Shown: piece after piece, positions 34,591-47,192 of the stretch | Numbering within the stretch: the stretch's first letter is position 1 | Layout: each line of letters begins with the position of its first letter | Assembly: GCA_037501455.1 (NCBI GenBank) | Contig: CM074862.1 | Location: 53,785,501 to 53,849,500 of the forward strand | From: Lantana camara | Lineage: Eukaryota > Streptophyta > Magnoliopsida > Lamiales > Verbenaceae | Direction: 5' to 3' | DNA: 64,000 nt | Translations under genes and position numbers: made by a program | Notes under the pieces: generated by a model | Told to the model about the DNA's origin: nothing | Database searches by the model: none | Seen by the model: only the letters and a program-made list of their open reading frames with translations

Positions 34591-36397
34591 AAGAATTAAC
34601 CCACTCACGACCTTCAACTTGCAGCGGTGATTTTTGCCTTAGGGAAGTGGAGACATTACTTGTATGGAACTTCTTTTGAGATTTTCACCGATCACAAGAG
34701 TCTTCAGTACTTATTCTCTCAGAAGGAGTTGAATTGAAGGCAACGAAGATGGATGGAGACTCTCGAGGACTATGATTGTGTGATTAAGTATCACCCAGGC
34801 AAAGCTAACGTGGTAGCGGATGCATTGAGCAGGAAGGCTAGTGTATCCAATTTGAAGGTAACTATTGGATAACCAATGGAATTGGTTAAGATAAAGGCTC
34901 GTATTAGTAACATCTCAGTACGTCCAGAGTTAAGACAACAGATATTTGAGGCACAACCGACGGATGTTGAGATTCAGAAGTTGATTGAGAAGGCTCGATC
35001 AGACTCCGAGTGTCCGTTTGGATTCGATGACACGGGAATCTTTCGATTTAAGAACAGAGTGGTAGTTCCAACAGAATTGAGAAGAGCTATTTTGGAAGAA
35101 GCTCATAAAACTATCTATTCAGTACATCCTGGTGGAAACAAGATGTATCGGGACTTGAAACAGTATTATTGGTGGAACGGGTTGAAGAGAGATATGGTGA
35201 ATTATGTGAAGCATTGCCTGACTTGTCAGTTAGTGAAAGCTGAGCATCAGAAGCCGTCAGGATTATTACATCCCCTACTTATTCCCGAATGGAAATGGGA
35301 ACAGATAGCAATGGATTTTGTATCGGGTTTACCTACAGTGAAAGGTGGATTCGATGGAATTTAGGTAATCGTGGACAGGTTAACCAAGTCAGCGCATTTT
35401 CTTACAGTTCGGATGTCAGATAAGATAGGTAAGTTGGCTAAGAGGTATTGTGATGAGATTGTTCGGTTACATGGAGTGCCAGCTAGCATTGTTTCAGACA
35501 GGGATCCAAGATTCACTTCCATGTTCTGGCAAGAGTTACAAAAGTGTTTGGGAACTAAGCTTCAGTTCAGTACAACTTTTCATCCACAAACTGATGGACA
35601 ATCTGAAAGATTAATCAGATATCTTGAGGATATGTTAAGGGCGTGTACGTCGGATTTCTCGAGTTCATGGAATGAACAATTACCCTTAATTGAGTTTGCC
35701 TACAATAATAGTTACCAAGCTTCTATAGAAATGGCACCGTATGAGTTTCTTTATGGAAGAAAGTGTCGATCCCCGTTGTTTTTTGATTTGGAAGAATGGA
35801 AATGGAGTAAGCAAGAAGGGATACAAAGAGGTGAAAGGAAAGATAAACCTTCTAAAGTTATTCAGGATGCCATTGAAAAAGTTCAGATTATCCGACAACG
35901 GATGAAAGCAGCTCAAGATCGACAGAAAAGTTATGCAGACAAGCGAAGGAAAGATCTTGAATTTGAAGTTGGGGATAGGGTATTCCTGAAAGCTTCACCT
36001 CGGAAAGGATTTACCCGAATTGGAAAAGGAGGAAAGTTGAATCCCCGATATTTAGGACCTTATGAGATTTTGGAGAGAATCGGAGAGACAGCTTATAGAT
36101 TGGATTTGCCTCCAAGTTTAACGGGTATTCACAATGTCTTCCATGTATCACAACTTCGGAAGTACTATCCCGATGAATCCGTGATCATACCGGTTGAGGA
36201 AGCGGAGCTAGAACCGAATCTCACTTTTGTTCAGAAACCAGTTAAGGTTTTGGATCGGAAATTTCAAGAACTTCGGAACAGACGGTTTCCCTTGGTGAAA
36301 GTATTATGACGAAGTGATAAGACGGAAGAAGCCACGTGGGAAACGGAAGAGAAAATGAAGAAGTTCTATCCCGAGTTGTTTCCGATCGAGCAATGAA
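34591..36397 (+). pseudogene. pol: Element D pol fragment: RNase H, integrase, chromodomain-type tail
   Basis: It starts abruptly at the codons for [11 protein letters not shown] (here [13 protein letters not shown], slightly decayed) and continues in one frame to the TGA at 36395-36397 after FPIEQ. Present are [11 protein letters not shown], the HHCC finger, core motifs (DFVSGLP, SDRDPRF, TDGQSER), and the GGKLNPRY / GIHNVFHVS / VLDRKFQEL tail. In-frame nonsense codons are a TGA near 34736, TAA near 34871, TAG near 35362 (a Trp in C) and TGA near 36307 (a Trp in C). There is no frameshift after the left edge. Confidence 0.88.
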
Positions 36398-36410
36398 TCC
36401 GAGGACGAAT

Positions 36411-36430
36411 TCTCTTTAAGGGGGAGAGGT
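36411..36430 (+). promoter_or_regulatory. Polypurine tract of element D
   Basis: CTTTAAGGGGGAGAGGT directly precedes the LTR start TGTAACGCCTCG at 36431. Confidence 0.8.
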
Positions 36431-37139
36431 TGTAACGCCTCGCGTTTTCACACGTGTAGGTAAGTGTTACGTGCGCATTTTTATTTAATTATATGATTTT
36501 GTATATTGATTTACTAATTGAATTCGTTTCTAAATTGAATTAATTGTTTAAATTCCACATGTATGTCAATTTGAGTTTTGAATATATGAACGAATTTGAG
36601 AGAATGTGAATTTCATGAATTCGGTGTTAATGGAATGGAATTATATGTTTCGTGTAATCTGTGGGCTTGATTGTAACTTATTTGAATGTTTTGGACTCAA
36701 TTGGAAATTGAGTCTGGGCTTAATTGCCACTTTTTGAAAGTTTAGGGACCTATTTGTATATAGGCAACCCTGAACGGTTTTCGCGATATCTTGAGCTCCG
36801 GACCTCGAAATCGAGATCCGTATCCGGCGTTGAACTTGTTTCGACGTTACCTATCCATTAAACTTGACCTTATACTTTTTCGATACCGTTTGAACTTCGA
36901 CAATGATCTTTCCACAACCTCGACCTTATAACTTGTTTGAACCGTTTCTTAAACGAACCGGATTTGAACCGACCCATATCCTACCCATTTTATCACTTAA
37001 TATCAGTCCTATCTCCTTGCTTCCATTTTGATCGAACATCATCATCTCAAGAGGCCAAGGAAGAGAGCTCCAAGAAACCCTTGTTTTTTATCAACCCACT
37101 TTGAGCTCAAGAGTTACCCATCCTCCATCTCTCTCCAAG

Positions 37140-38977
37140 GTAATAAGTGATTTGCAATCTCCATCTTCTCCTCTATATGTTCATCTAAGTGAAGCATGAT
37201 AGAAGTTGGGGAATTCATATGGTTTGAATGAAAGCATGAATTGGGGTTTGATCTTGAACTTGGGATTTTAATGGTTTTAATTAAGAGTTAATACATGAAA
37301 ATTGTTGCTTGAAGCTTCCTTATCAATTCTATATGCTTGAATTTTATGTTGGGTGAGTAAAGCATGATTTTCGATTGATGGAGCTTGAAGCTTCCATGGA
37401 AGAAAGCTTGATTTTGGGTGACCTTTTGCCAACTTTAAGTATAAGTTCTGGTATATATGAATGAATTGCATGTTATATGTGAATTATATGGATTAAATTC
37501 ATCTCTAAGAGTGTATAAGAGCTTCCTTATGGCTGCCCCTGTTTTTGCAAGCTTTTCCCTCGAGAAACAGAGCTTTTGCTCTGGTTTTCTTGGCAAAACG
37601 ATGAGCTGACACGTCCGTGTCAGCTTTGAACTGAAAATGTTCACGGCGGTGCTGGGCTCTCGATTTTGAATTTTTCTGAATTTAACCTCGGACACGGCCG
37701 TGTCCAAATGCTTTGAAAACTCAACACGGCCGTGTCAAGCTCTCGACTTAGAATTTTTAGATTTTTAAACCTCGGACACGGCCGTGTCCGTTTCCTTTGA
37801 AAACTCAACACGACCGTGTCATTTGAAATGGCAGCTTTGGGGAACCTCTTTTCTTGCTTTTATCTCGTTTATGGCTCGTAATGGTAGATTATATGTAATG
37901 TGATTATATTAAAGCTATGTTCTATGATTGATTTATGATATTGATAACCTTATGAATGCAAGTATGAAAGTATGAATGATATGAACGGGAATGAATACGG
38001 TTTTACCGTATATTGAACGAAACTTGTTGAGTTATGTGTTTAATTGGATTCTATGACATTCATGACCATATTTGAACATATTACCGCATTTTAAGCATTC
38101 CTTAGCATGAGATTGCATAGCCGAGCGTCAAATGTGGTCATGATTGAGTCTCACACTACCTTTGTCACACAGGTGTTGGTCTAGTGGGTGACGAGGTTGA
38201 GCAGGGAGAGCTTGGTCGGGTTCTTTTGTCTACCAGGTGGGTTTTTCTTCTATTAGTTAACAATATGACCCCGAACACCTAATGTGCAAGATTTTGGCCA
38301 AAACCCTATATAGGTATTTATACCAAGTTTTTAATGAGCAAATGTTTTAAACGAAAGCCTTTTTCTTGAATATCCTACCAAAAGGTTTTGGCGAGTAATG
38401 ATTGAGTGATCACAATGAATGGGGGCCCGGGACTTAGTGTAGTGGTGAACCGGGGAAGCTTGGGCTGACGGGAATCCATTTATACTAGTTCCAACAAATT
38501 CGGCAACCTGGATTTCACTAGGAGATTAGTGAATGAAAGGGGACCCGCGCTTTTGGGGATTCATGTACCCCTCTAGCATTAATGAATGAGGGTTCGGGCC
38601 TTGCAAACCCGTTCCCCACCCGGAGGAAAAAGGAGTATATGAATGATCGAATGAATGATCTAATGAATGTGCACGAAAGAAAGAATGCATGAACAAATGA
38701 ATGAATGAATGATTAATAAATTACACGAGGTGATGGTTGGAGATAATGCACGCCCTCTCGCCGGGCCACTAATGACCTAATGAATGAAATGATTTGTTAT
38801 AATCCTATTCGTTGTATTTACTTTCCCACTTGGGAAAAAGGATTCAAAACCTCGAATAAGGATTATAATTTGCATGTACGTGTTTAAATTCCGCAATATT
38901 ATGATAATATGCCATCTTTTTATACCCACCAGTCTGTCTAAGACTGAACCCGGAGTTGTTTCAGTTATTTTTTGCAG
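37140..38977 (+). other. Candidate leader intron in element C LTR
   Basis: Donor CTCTCCAAG|GTAATAAG follows a CT-rich leader. The acceptor TTATTTTTTGCAG|GAAGG (AG at 38976-38977) has a strong pyrimidine tract, with TAAGACTGAACCC upstream as branch region. Length is 1838 bp. Splicing would join about 350 nt of leader to the end of the LTR, PBS and the gag ATG at 39640. The same sites are in the 3' LTR copy (donor near 48034, acceptor near 49874). Confidence 0.62.
37609..37819. repeat. Cluster of GACACGGCCGTGTC palindromes
   Basis: Five copies, perfect or one base off, start at 37609, 37691, 37724, 37775 and 37808, embedded in partly repeated 40-85-base units (CTCTCGACTT, TTTGAAAACTCAAC). The same cluster is in the 3' LTR (about 48500-48716). 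It lies inside the candidate intron. Confidence 0.75.
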
Positions 38978-39429
38978 GAAGGGATGCTAGGCGGGATACA
39001 AGTCTGAGAGAGAGTCTTGCATAGTTGTCTAGCCTTTCTTTCGTACACTCTTACGCTTACTTTATGATCACTTTTGGATTTTGTTTATGTATCGAGCGTA
39101 CATGTATATGGTACCTATATGTATCTTATTCAGGCTTAAATATTGGTACATAGAGCGTATAGCTCAATCTATGAATTACATGTTGGTACCTAGAGCATCT
39201 AGCTCAATATATAATTTATGAATGATTGCTTCCGCTTTTCTATTGCTCTGATTGTTGTGGTTGTTGCTATGTTGGGGTTTAGGTTATAGGCTAGTCCCAC
39301 CTGGCTTAGCGAGTGTGTATGTCTCCGTTCGCTATGATTCAGCACGTGTATGGAAATCCATTTCGTGTACGGGTCGGGTCATGGTGCCGGGGATGTGACG
39401 TCTCGCGCTTGGGCGTTACATCCTTTGAG

Positions 39430-39441
39430 TGGTATCAGAGC
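39430..39441 (+). promoter_or_regulatory. Primer binding site of element C (tRNA-iMet type)
   Basis: TGGTATCAGAGC nine bases after the LTR end, complementary to the initiator tRNA-Met 3' end. Confidence 0.9.
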
Positions 39442-39639
39442 CCAGAGTTGCAAAACCAGGGTTCTAGTGTCGTGTTGAGTCAGTAGGTCGTTCGACTGTA
39501 GGAATTACTTGTTAATTTGGAGCATTTGCATTTTATATGATTAGGTGTTTTGATGCTTGACTTGAATGATTGAATGAATTTATTGCATTGTCACGCATGA
39601 ACTAAAATTAGCATGCATGTTAGTGTTTGAATTGACAGG

Positions 39640-40640
39640 ATGCCTCCGAGAAGACATCGGGAAAGGTCTCCGGGACACCGTCACCACCATGATCATTCCC
39701 CCAATCCTCCACAGCCACCTATGAATATGGAACACTTTATGGAGGCGGTATATAACTACGTGGAACATAGAAGGGCTCAGGATCCTCCAGTACAACTGCA
39801 GGCTGAACAACAAGCACCTCCTCCAAATAACCCGAGAGATCATCATGGGTTGTTTTTGAGCTATAACCCTCCAAGATTTTCAGGTTCCGTAGATGATGCT
39901 ATATCGGAAGGATGGCTCACTCGGATTAAGAGGATTTTTAATGTTCGACAATTTACCTCTCAAGAGAAAGCTCAATTTGCTATTTTCCAACTGGATGGGG
40001 AGGCATACGATTGGTGGGAACGTACTAGAGAGAAGCTTGAGGTGGAAGGAGAAGAAGTCATTTGGGAAGTCTTTGTAAGGGAATTCAGAGAGGCTTTTGT
40101 TCCTGAAGTTGTCCAAGAAAGAAAAGAACAAGAGTTTATGGATCTGAAGCAAGGAACTCGCACGGTGGCCCAATATCTTTCTCTTTTCAATAGACTTGGT
40201 AAGTATGCACCTCACATTACAAGAGATGAAAAGAGAAAGGCAAAGAAGTTCATAGCTGGATTGAGGCAGGATCTAAGGCATGGGCATGCAGATAAATTTG
40301 AGTCTTTTGCTGACACTGTACAAAGGGCTCTGGTGTTGGAAGAGGAATACAAGAAAAAGGACCCCATACCTCACATGCAAATGGGACAAGGATCGGGGTT
40401 TGGAAAAGGGAAAAGGCCTATGGTATCTCCTCCTCAGCCATTTCAAGGGCAAGCTAAGAAGTTTCGACCTACAGGAGCTGCTCCGCCGAAGCCACAAGCA
40501 CCTCCACCTACTTCTGATCCTCGGCATGATAGGTCACCATGTCTATTTTGTGGAGGCCCGACTCACACCTACAACACTTGAGGAAGGAGGTCTGGACAGT
40601 GTTTGATTTGTGGAAAGGCAACACACATGGCCAATACTTG
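39640..40640 (+). pseudogene. gag: Element C gag (capsid, two zinc knuckles)
   Basis: The ATG at 39640 (MPPRRHRERSP), 220 nt after the LTR, is the start also used by chromovirus relatives. The protein has a His/Pro-rich N-terminus, a capsid (FQLDGEAYDWWERTR, FREAFVPEVVQERKEQEF, ITRDEKRKAKKFIAGL) and two CCHC knuckles. The last Cys of the first (CLFCGGPTHTYNT) is replaced by TGA at 40579-40581. The second, CLICGKATHMANTC, is intact. The reading frame is unbroken otherwise and continues into pol. The role would be virus-like particle assembly and RNA binding. Confidence 0.9.
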
Positions 40641-43600
40641 TCCAGATAAGACTCCGGGATATCAACTGGGAGCTCAGAGGTCGATGATCCCAGCTCGTGC
40701 ATATGCCCTTGCGGGTGAAGAGCAAGATGTGGAAGCCAATCCTAATACTATGGTGGAAGGTACGATATGCATCCATAACACGAACATACATGCATTATTT
40801 GACCCTGGCGCTACTCATTCTTTTATATCTTGCAAATTAATTGATACTTTGTGTTTGCCTGTAACGTGCTTAAATGCTTGTTATGTGGTGAGTTCGCCGT
40901 TGGGTGGAAGTCTTGAGACGGATCGGGTGGTCAGAGATTGTGTGTTTGGGTTTGAAGGCAGAGTATATCAGGCAGATTTGGTGGTAATGCCGATGAACAG
41001 ATATAGAGTTATTCTGGGAATGGATTGGTTGTTTCGGTACCACGCCACGGTTGATTGTTTCACCAAGACAGTTAAGTTGGGAGAAGAAGTGACAGTGGGG
41101 AAAGAATCAGAGATTACACCTCTTTTGTCGGTTACTGAGGCTCGTAAGTTGATAAGGAATGGGGCAACGGGATTCATTGCGTATATTTTGAATAAGCCGA
41201 AAGATCAGGCGAAACTCGAAGAGACAGAAGTGGTGAAGGAATATCTTGAGGTGTTTCCCGAAGTTTTAGGTTCTTTGCCTCCGGATCGTGAGATCGAATT
41301 TGTAATAGACTTATATCCGGGATCTGAACCTTATTCTAAGACTCCTTACCGGATGGCACCGGCAGAGTTACAGGAGTTAAAAGTTGAGCTGGAAGATCTT
41401 CTTAAGAATGGTTATATTCGACCGAGTTCATCACCGTGGGGCGCGCCGGTTCTCTTTGTTAAGAAGTAAGATGGAACTTTAAGGATGTGCATTGACTACA
41501 AGGAGTTAAATCGGATGACGGTAAAGAATAAATGTCCATTGCCTAATATAGAGGATTTGTTTGATATGCTACAAGGATCAAGAGTGTACTCCAAGCTCGA
41601 TTTAAGGCAGGGATATTATCAGTTAAAGATTAAGGAGGAAGATATTCCTAAGACAGGATTTAATACCCGGTATGGACATTATCAATTCGTGGTGATGCCC
41701 TTTGGATTAACTAACGCGCCGGCAGCTTTTATGGACATGATGCATCGGATTTTCCGGCCGTATTTGGATAAGTTTGTTGTGATCTTCATTGATGATATTT
41801 TGGTATACTCAAGGTCAGAAGAGGATCATGCTCGGCATTTGAGATTGGTATTGGAGACTTTAAGAGATAATCAGCTTTATGCCAAGTTCAGTAAATGCGA
41901 GTTTTGGATCGACAGGGTGAGCTTCTTGGGACATATTATTTCGAGCAAAGGATTAGAAGTGGATCCTTCGAAAATAGAGGCAGTTTCACAGTGGCAGAGT
42001 CCTAAGAATGTTTCTGAGATCCGAAGTTTCTTGGGTTTAGCCGGTTATTATCGAAGATTTGTTAAGGATTTTTCTTAGATTGCGGCCCCGTTAACCCGAT
42101 TAACCAAGAAAGAGGTTCAGTTTAAATGGGATGAGAAGTGTGAAGTTAGTTTTCAGCTTTTGAAGGATAAGTTAACTTCTGCGCCGATACTTGCACTTCC
42201 GGATGGTATTGAAGGGTTTATGGTGTATACGGATGCTTCCCATGAAGGCTTAGGTTGTGTTTTGATGCAAAATGGGAGAGTAATTGTTTATGCCTCTAGC
42301 AAATTGAAAGAGCATGAAAAGAATTATCCCACTCACGACCTTGAACTTGCAGCGGTGATTTTTGCCTTAGGGAAGTGGAGACAATATTTGTATGGAACTT
42401 CTTTTGAGATTTTCACCGATCACAAGAGTCTTCAGTACTTATTCTCTCAGAAGGAGTTGAATAGAAGGCAACGAAGGTGGATGGAGACTCTCGAGGACTA
42501 TAATTGTGCGATTAAGTATCACCCAGGCAAAGCTAACGTGGTAGCGGATGCATTGAGCAGGAAGGCTAGTGAATCCATTTTGAAGGTAAATATTGGACAA
42601 CCAATGGAATTGGTAAAGATAAAGGCTCGTATTAGTAACATCTCAGTACGTCCAGAGTTAAGACAACAGATATTTGAGGCACAACCGACGGATGTTGAGA
42701 TTCAGAAGTTGATTGAGAAGGCTCGATCAGACTCCGAGTGTCCGTTTGGATTTGATGACACGGGAATCTTTCGATTTAAGAACAGAGTGGTAGTTCCAAC
42801 AGAATTGAGAAGAACTATTTTGGAAGAAGCTCATAAAACTATCTATTCGGTACATCCTGGTGGAAACAAGATGTATCGGGACTTGAAACAGTATTATTGG
42901 TGGAACGGGTTGAAGAGAGATGTGGTGAATTATGTGAAGCATTGTCTGACTTGTCAGTTAGTGAAAGCTGAGCATCAGAAGCCGTCAGGATTATTACAGC
43001 CCCTACCTATTCCCGAATGGAAATGCGAACAGATAGTAATGGATTTTGTATCGGGTTTACCTAGAGTGAAAGGTGGATTCGATGGAATTTGGGTAATCGT
43101 GGACAGGTTAACCAAGTCAGCGCATTTTCTTGCAGTTCGGATGTCAGATAAGATAGGTAAGTTGGCTAAGAGGTATTGTGATGAGATTGTTCTGTTACAT
43201 GGAGTGCTAGCTAGCATTGTTTCAGACAGGGATCCAAGATTCACTTCCAAGTTCTGGCAAGAGTTACAGAAGTCTTTGGGAACTAAGCTTCAGTTCAGTA
43301 CAACTTTTCATCCACAAACTGATGGACAATCTGAAAGATTAATCAGATATCTTGAGGATATGTTAAGGGCGTGTACGTTGGATTTCTCGAGTTCATGGAA
43401 TGAACAATTACCCTTAATTGAGTTTGCCTACAATAATAGTTACCAAGCTTCTATAGAATTGGCACCGTATGAGTTTCTTTATGGAAGAAAGTGTCGATCA
43501 CCGTTGTTTTTCGATTTGGAAGAATGGAAATGGAGTAAGCAAGAAGGGATACAAAGAGGTGAAAGGAAAGATAAACCTTCTAAAGTTATACATGATGCCA

Positions 43601-44124
43601 TTGAAAAAGTTCAGATTATCCGACAACGGATGAAAGCAACTCAAGATCGACAGAAAAGTTATGCAGACAAGCGAAGGAAAGATCTTGAATTTGAAGTTGG
43701 GGATAGGGTATTCCTGAAAGCTTCACCTCGAAAAGGAATTACCCGAATTGGAAAAGGAGGAAAGTTGAATCCCTGATAGTTAGGACCTTATGAGATTTTG
43801 GAGAGAATCGGAGATACAACTTATAGATTGGATTTGCCTCCAAGTTTAACGGGTATTCACAATGTCTTCCACGTATCACAACTTCGGAAGTACTATCCCG
43901 ATGAATCCGTGATCATACCGGTTAAGGAAGCGGAGCTAGAACCGAATCTCACTTTTGTTCAGAAACTAGTTAAGGTTTTGGATCGGAAATTTCATGAACT
44001 TCGGAACAGACGGTTTCCCATGGTGAAAGTATTATGGCGAAGTGATAAGACGGAAGAAGCCACGTGGGAAACTGAAGAGAAAATGAAGAAGTTCTATCCC
44101 GAGTTATTTCCGATCGAGCAATGA
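40641..44124 (+). pseudogene. pol: Element C pol: PR, RT, RNase H, integrase, chromodomain-type tail
   Basis: It is in the same frame as gag. Protease LFDPGATHSF (Asp near 40801). RT with [22 protein letters not shown] and FIDDILVYS (first Asp near 41791). RNase H YTDASHEGL, LELAA and FTDHKSL. Integrase finger HPGGNK..CLTCQ; core DFVSGLP, SDRDPRF, TDGQSER. The tail is GIHNVFHVS, VLDRKFHEL and VKVLW, and the native stop follows FPIEQ at 44122-44124. Nonsense codons, all in frame: TAA 41467-41469, TAG 42076-42078, and adjacent TGA/TAG at 43774-43779. No indel was found over about 4.5 kb, so C died by point mutation and is the best preserved element here. Confidence 0.92.
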
Positions 44125-44141
44125 ATCTGAGGACGGATTCT

Positions 44142-44158
44142 CTTTAAGGGGGAGAGGT
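44142..44158 (+). promoter_or_regulatory. Polypurine tract of element C
   Basis: TTTAAGGGGGAGAGGT directly precedes the LTR start TGTAACACCCCG at 44159. Confidence 0.82.
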
Positions 44159-45238
44159 TGTAACACCCCGCGTTTTCACACGTGTAGGTAAGTGTTACGT
44201 GCGCATTTTTATTTAATTAGGATTTTATATATTGATTTACTAATTGAATTCGTTTGTAAATTGAATTATTTGTTTAAATTCCATATGCATGTCAATTTGA
44301 GTTATGAATATATGAATGAATTTGAGAGAATGTGAATTTCATGAATTCAGTGTTAATGGAATGGAATTATATGTTTCGTGTAATCTGTGGGCTTGATTGT
44401 AACTTATTTGAATGTTTTGTACTCAATTGGAAATTGAGTCTGGGTTAATTGCCACTTTTTGAAAGTTTAGGGACCTATTTGTATATAGGCAACCCTGAAC
44501 GGTTTTCGAGATATCTTGAGCTCCGGACCTCGAAATCGAGATCCGTAACCGGCGTTGAACTTGTTTCGACGTTACCTATCCATTAAACTTGACCTTATAC
44601 TTTTTCGATACCTTTTGAGCCTTCGACAACGAATCTTTCCACAACCTCGACCTTATAACTTGTTTGAACCGTTTCTTAAACGAACCGGATTTGAACCGAC
44701 CCGTATCCTACCCATTTTATCACTTAATATCAGCATTTCCTATCTCCTTGCTTCCATTTTGATCGATCATCATCATCTCCGGATGTAACACCCCCAGAGC
44801 GAAGGGTGCCACATCCCCCGCACTAGGGTCCAACACGAGTAATGAAATGGAAGTTCGCACCCGTATCAAACCGTAGCGAACGGGAGACACACAAAACTCA
44901 CACCCTCGCTAGGCGGCCTAGACCCTCAAGAACTGCGCAAAATAAAATCAGAGTAGCGGAAGCAATTAAAGCAAATCACAAGCTAAACATGTATCCCAAG
45001 ATCATCACATATACATAATCAAAATGAGAGTAGGGTCAAGTACTCCAACTATCATGCTAGAACATATACAATATATACAATGCCATCTTGGCCAAAATAG
45101 CAAAGGTGTAATCAGAATACATAATCTCCAAGTACATAAGCAAAAGAGGAAGAAAACCACTACGGATGCATGAAAACTCAAGCAAAACCACAAGTAAACT
45201 CCAAAAGACACTTGCCGCGTAGCTTGACTCGGAAGAAC

Positions 45239-47192
45239 CTACAACTCCAAAAGAAAGGAAAAAAGGGGAAAACAACAACGAGGGTTAGTGCTAGTGACTA
45301 GTGAGGGGGCTACTCACGCACCCGATATACATATCGATCAAAGCATTTATCAAAACGGAAGGATCCCTGAACCGAGAGTGGTTTTTGCAAGCCAAAGTAG
45401 TTCCCGTGTTGTAAATATATAAATAAAGTAAAAAGAAGGCAAAAGAAGAAATTACCAAATTTTAAGTACTTAGAAATCCACTCTCGTTTCACAGATCATA
45501 CAAAACTAAACCAACTCGGCGAGTACGAGTCACACACCAAACTCCCATATACGAAGATCAAAGCAAAAGAAACAAATCATCATCCATCCCCAACACCGGT
45601 TGATAGAAGGGTTGATCGGCCCTAACTATCCACACACAGAAACGAGACAAGGTTTAATTACTACCTTGAAAACTTCGGCGGTTGCCTCTGCCGGCTCAAG
45701 AGAAACACCCTTCCTCAACCTCCTAAGGTTGGGTGAGACTCTCAAATGGAGGTGTTGATGGAAGAGCTCGGCGACCCCTCGGCTGACCCGAGATTACTAT
45801 ACCACACTCCGGGGCCCAAACAGATCATGAAAGTCACACAAACATATCTCAAAGCTTATCTTTCAAAGCCAAATCTCGCTTACACACACACAATTGCACA
45901 AAACTAAACTTTTCCAAACAAAAGCAAAATAGCTTATATTCTTATACAAAACGTTTTCCAAACTCTTATAACAAATGGGAAAAATCCGCAACATACGTAT
46001 CATGCACTTATTTACCATATATTATACGTATTCGCATGCGAGGTTTGAAACCAATTAGGGTCGTAGGTCAAATAACTAAAAGAACAAAACCTCACCTTGT
46101 CAACGGACGTAGTGGAGACCAAAAGAGGAAACCGGACACCTACGGAGCAAGCTCGTCCTCTACAGGAAGATCCGCTGAACAAGACAAACAACAAGGAACA
46201 CTCTTAGACTCAATATGAACCACATTCACGCTCGGTACATGCGTATGTATGCTTATGATGCCAATGATATGAAATGAATTCACATTAAGGCCATTTACGA
46301 GCAAATAATTCATATAAGAACATATATCACAAACGAGGAGGTAAATCAAAGCACAATTCATAACATAAGGCTTAGTACCTTATAAGGCAAGTCACTCATG
46401 CATACAATTCACAAACGGGGCAAGAAAGATCAACAAGAAGCAACGAAAAGGCGAAAGAGATCTCCCCGGATGCCACCCTTCTTGACACGGCCGTGTCAGA
46501 AAACAAAGGGGAACGGACACGGCCGTGTCAGGCGAAATAATTCGGAAAAAAAAACATTTCCGAGGGCTTGACACGACCGTGTCCATTTTCCTTTGTAAAC
46601 TGACGCGGCCGTGTCATGCGGAAAAATTCAGAAAATTAAGGGTCGAGGGCTCAACACGGCCGTGTCCATTTTCCTTTGAAACTTGACGTGGCCGTGTCAG
46701 GCCTTCGGCCTGGGCAAGTTTTAGCGAAAATTTTGTTGAAAATGGAAGCAAAACAGGGGTATTCGGGTTCTTGCTCCAAGGGCACTCTTAGACCATCCAA
46801 CAAACACACAACATGCATCAAAATAGCACCAAGCCACCAAAGATTCATGCCATCAAAAGTGAAATAACCTCAGCTCCGAAAATGCAAGCAATTCAAGGCA
46901 AGAAAAGGGAAAGAAATGCATCATGTATCATCCAATTCTCAAAACTCATTTATGGCCATTGATCATATCTCAACAACCATGAAAGAAGATGCAATAAATG
47001 TCAAGAATCAAGTCATATGAATGATAAATCATCATCCAAACTCAAAGAAACAAGGAATGAGCAAGAATCAAACAAATTCTCCCAACACTTACTATTCACA
47101 TGCTTGCTATAATACAATAATCAACCAAAGGATTGAGCTCAAGATCACATAGAAGAGAGAAGAAAGAGTGTAGATATCAACCATGATCTTAC
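45239..47192 (-). other. Candidate leader intron in solo LTR S3
   Basis: Sense donor TTTGAAAG|GTAAGATC (GT at 47192) and acceptor TTTGGAGTTGTAG|GTTC (AG at 45239), preceded by a long T-rich tract and CACTAACCC as branch-like site. Length is 1954 bp. The organisation is the same as in the other LTRs. Confidence 0.58.
46483..46700. repeat. Second cluster of GACACGGCCGTGTC palindromes
   Basis: Six copies or near copies (TGACACGGCCGTGTCA to GACGTGGCCGTGTC) occur in about 215 bp of S3, alternating with CATTTTCCTTTG/GAAAATTCAG spacers. They are similar to the cluster in element C LTRs although S3 is a different family. Confidence 0.72.

Larger units (their letters stand above)
36431..39420 (+). 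repeat. Shared LTR: 3' LTR of D and 5' LTR of C
   Basis: A 2990-bp LTR runs from TGTAACGCCTCG to GGGCGTTACA. GTATATAGG near 36756 is the likely TATA box. A palindrome cluster lies at 37609-37819, AATGAATG-type tetranucleotide runs at about 38640-38735, and a hairpin TTCACTA/TAGTGAA near 38513-38533. The candidate intron is 37140-38977. The 3' LTR copy is nearly identical once S3 is removed. Confidence 0.92.
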
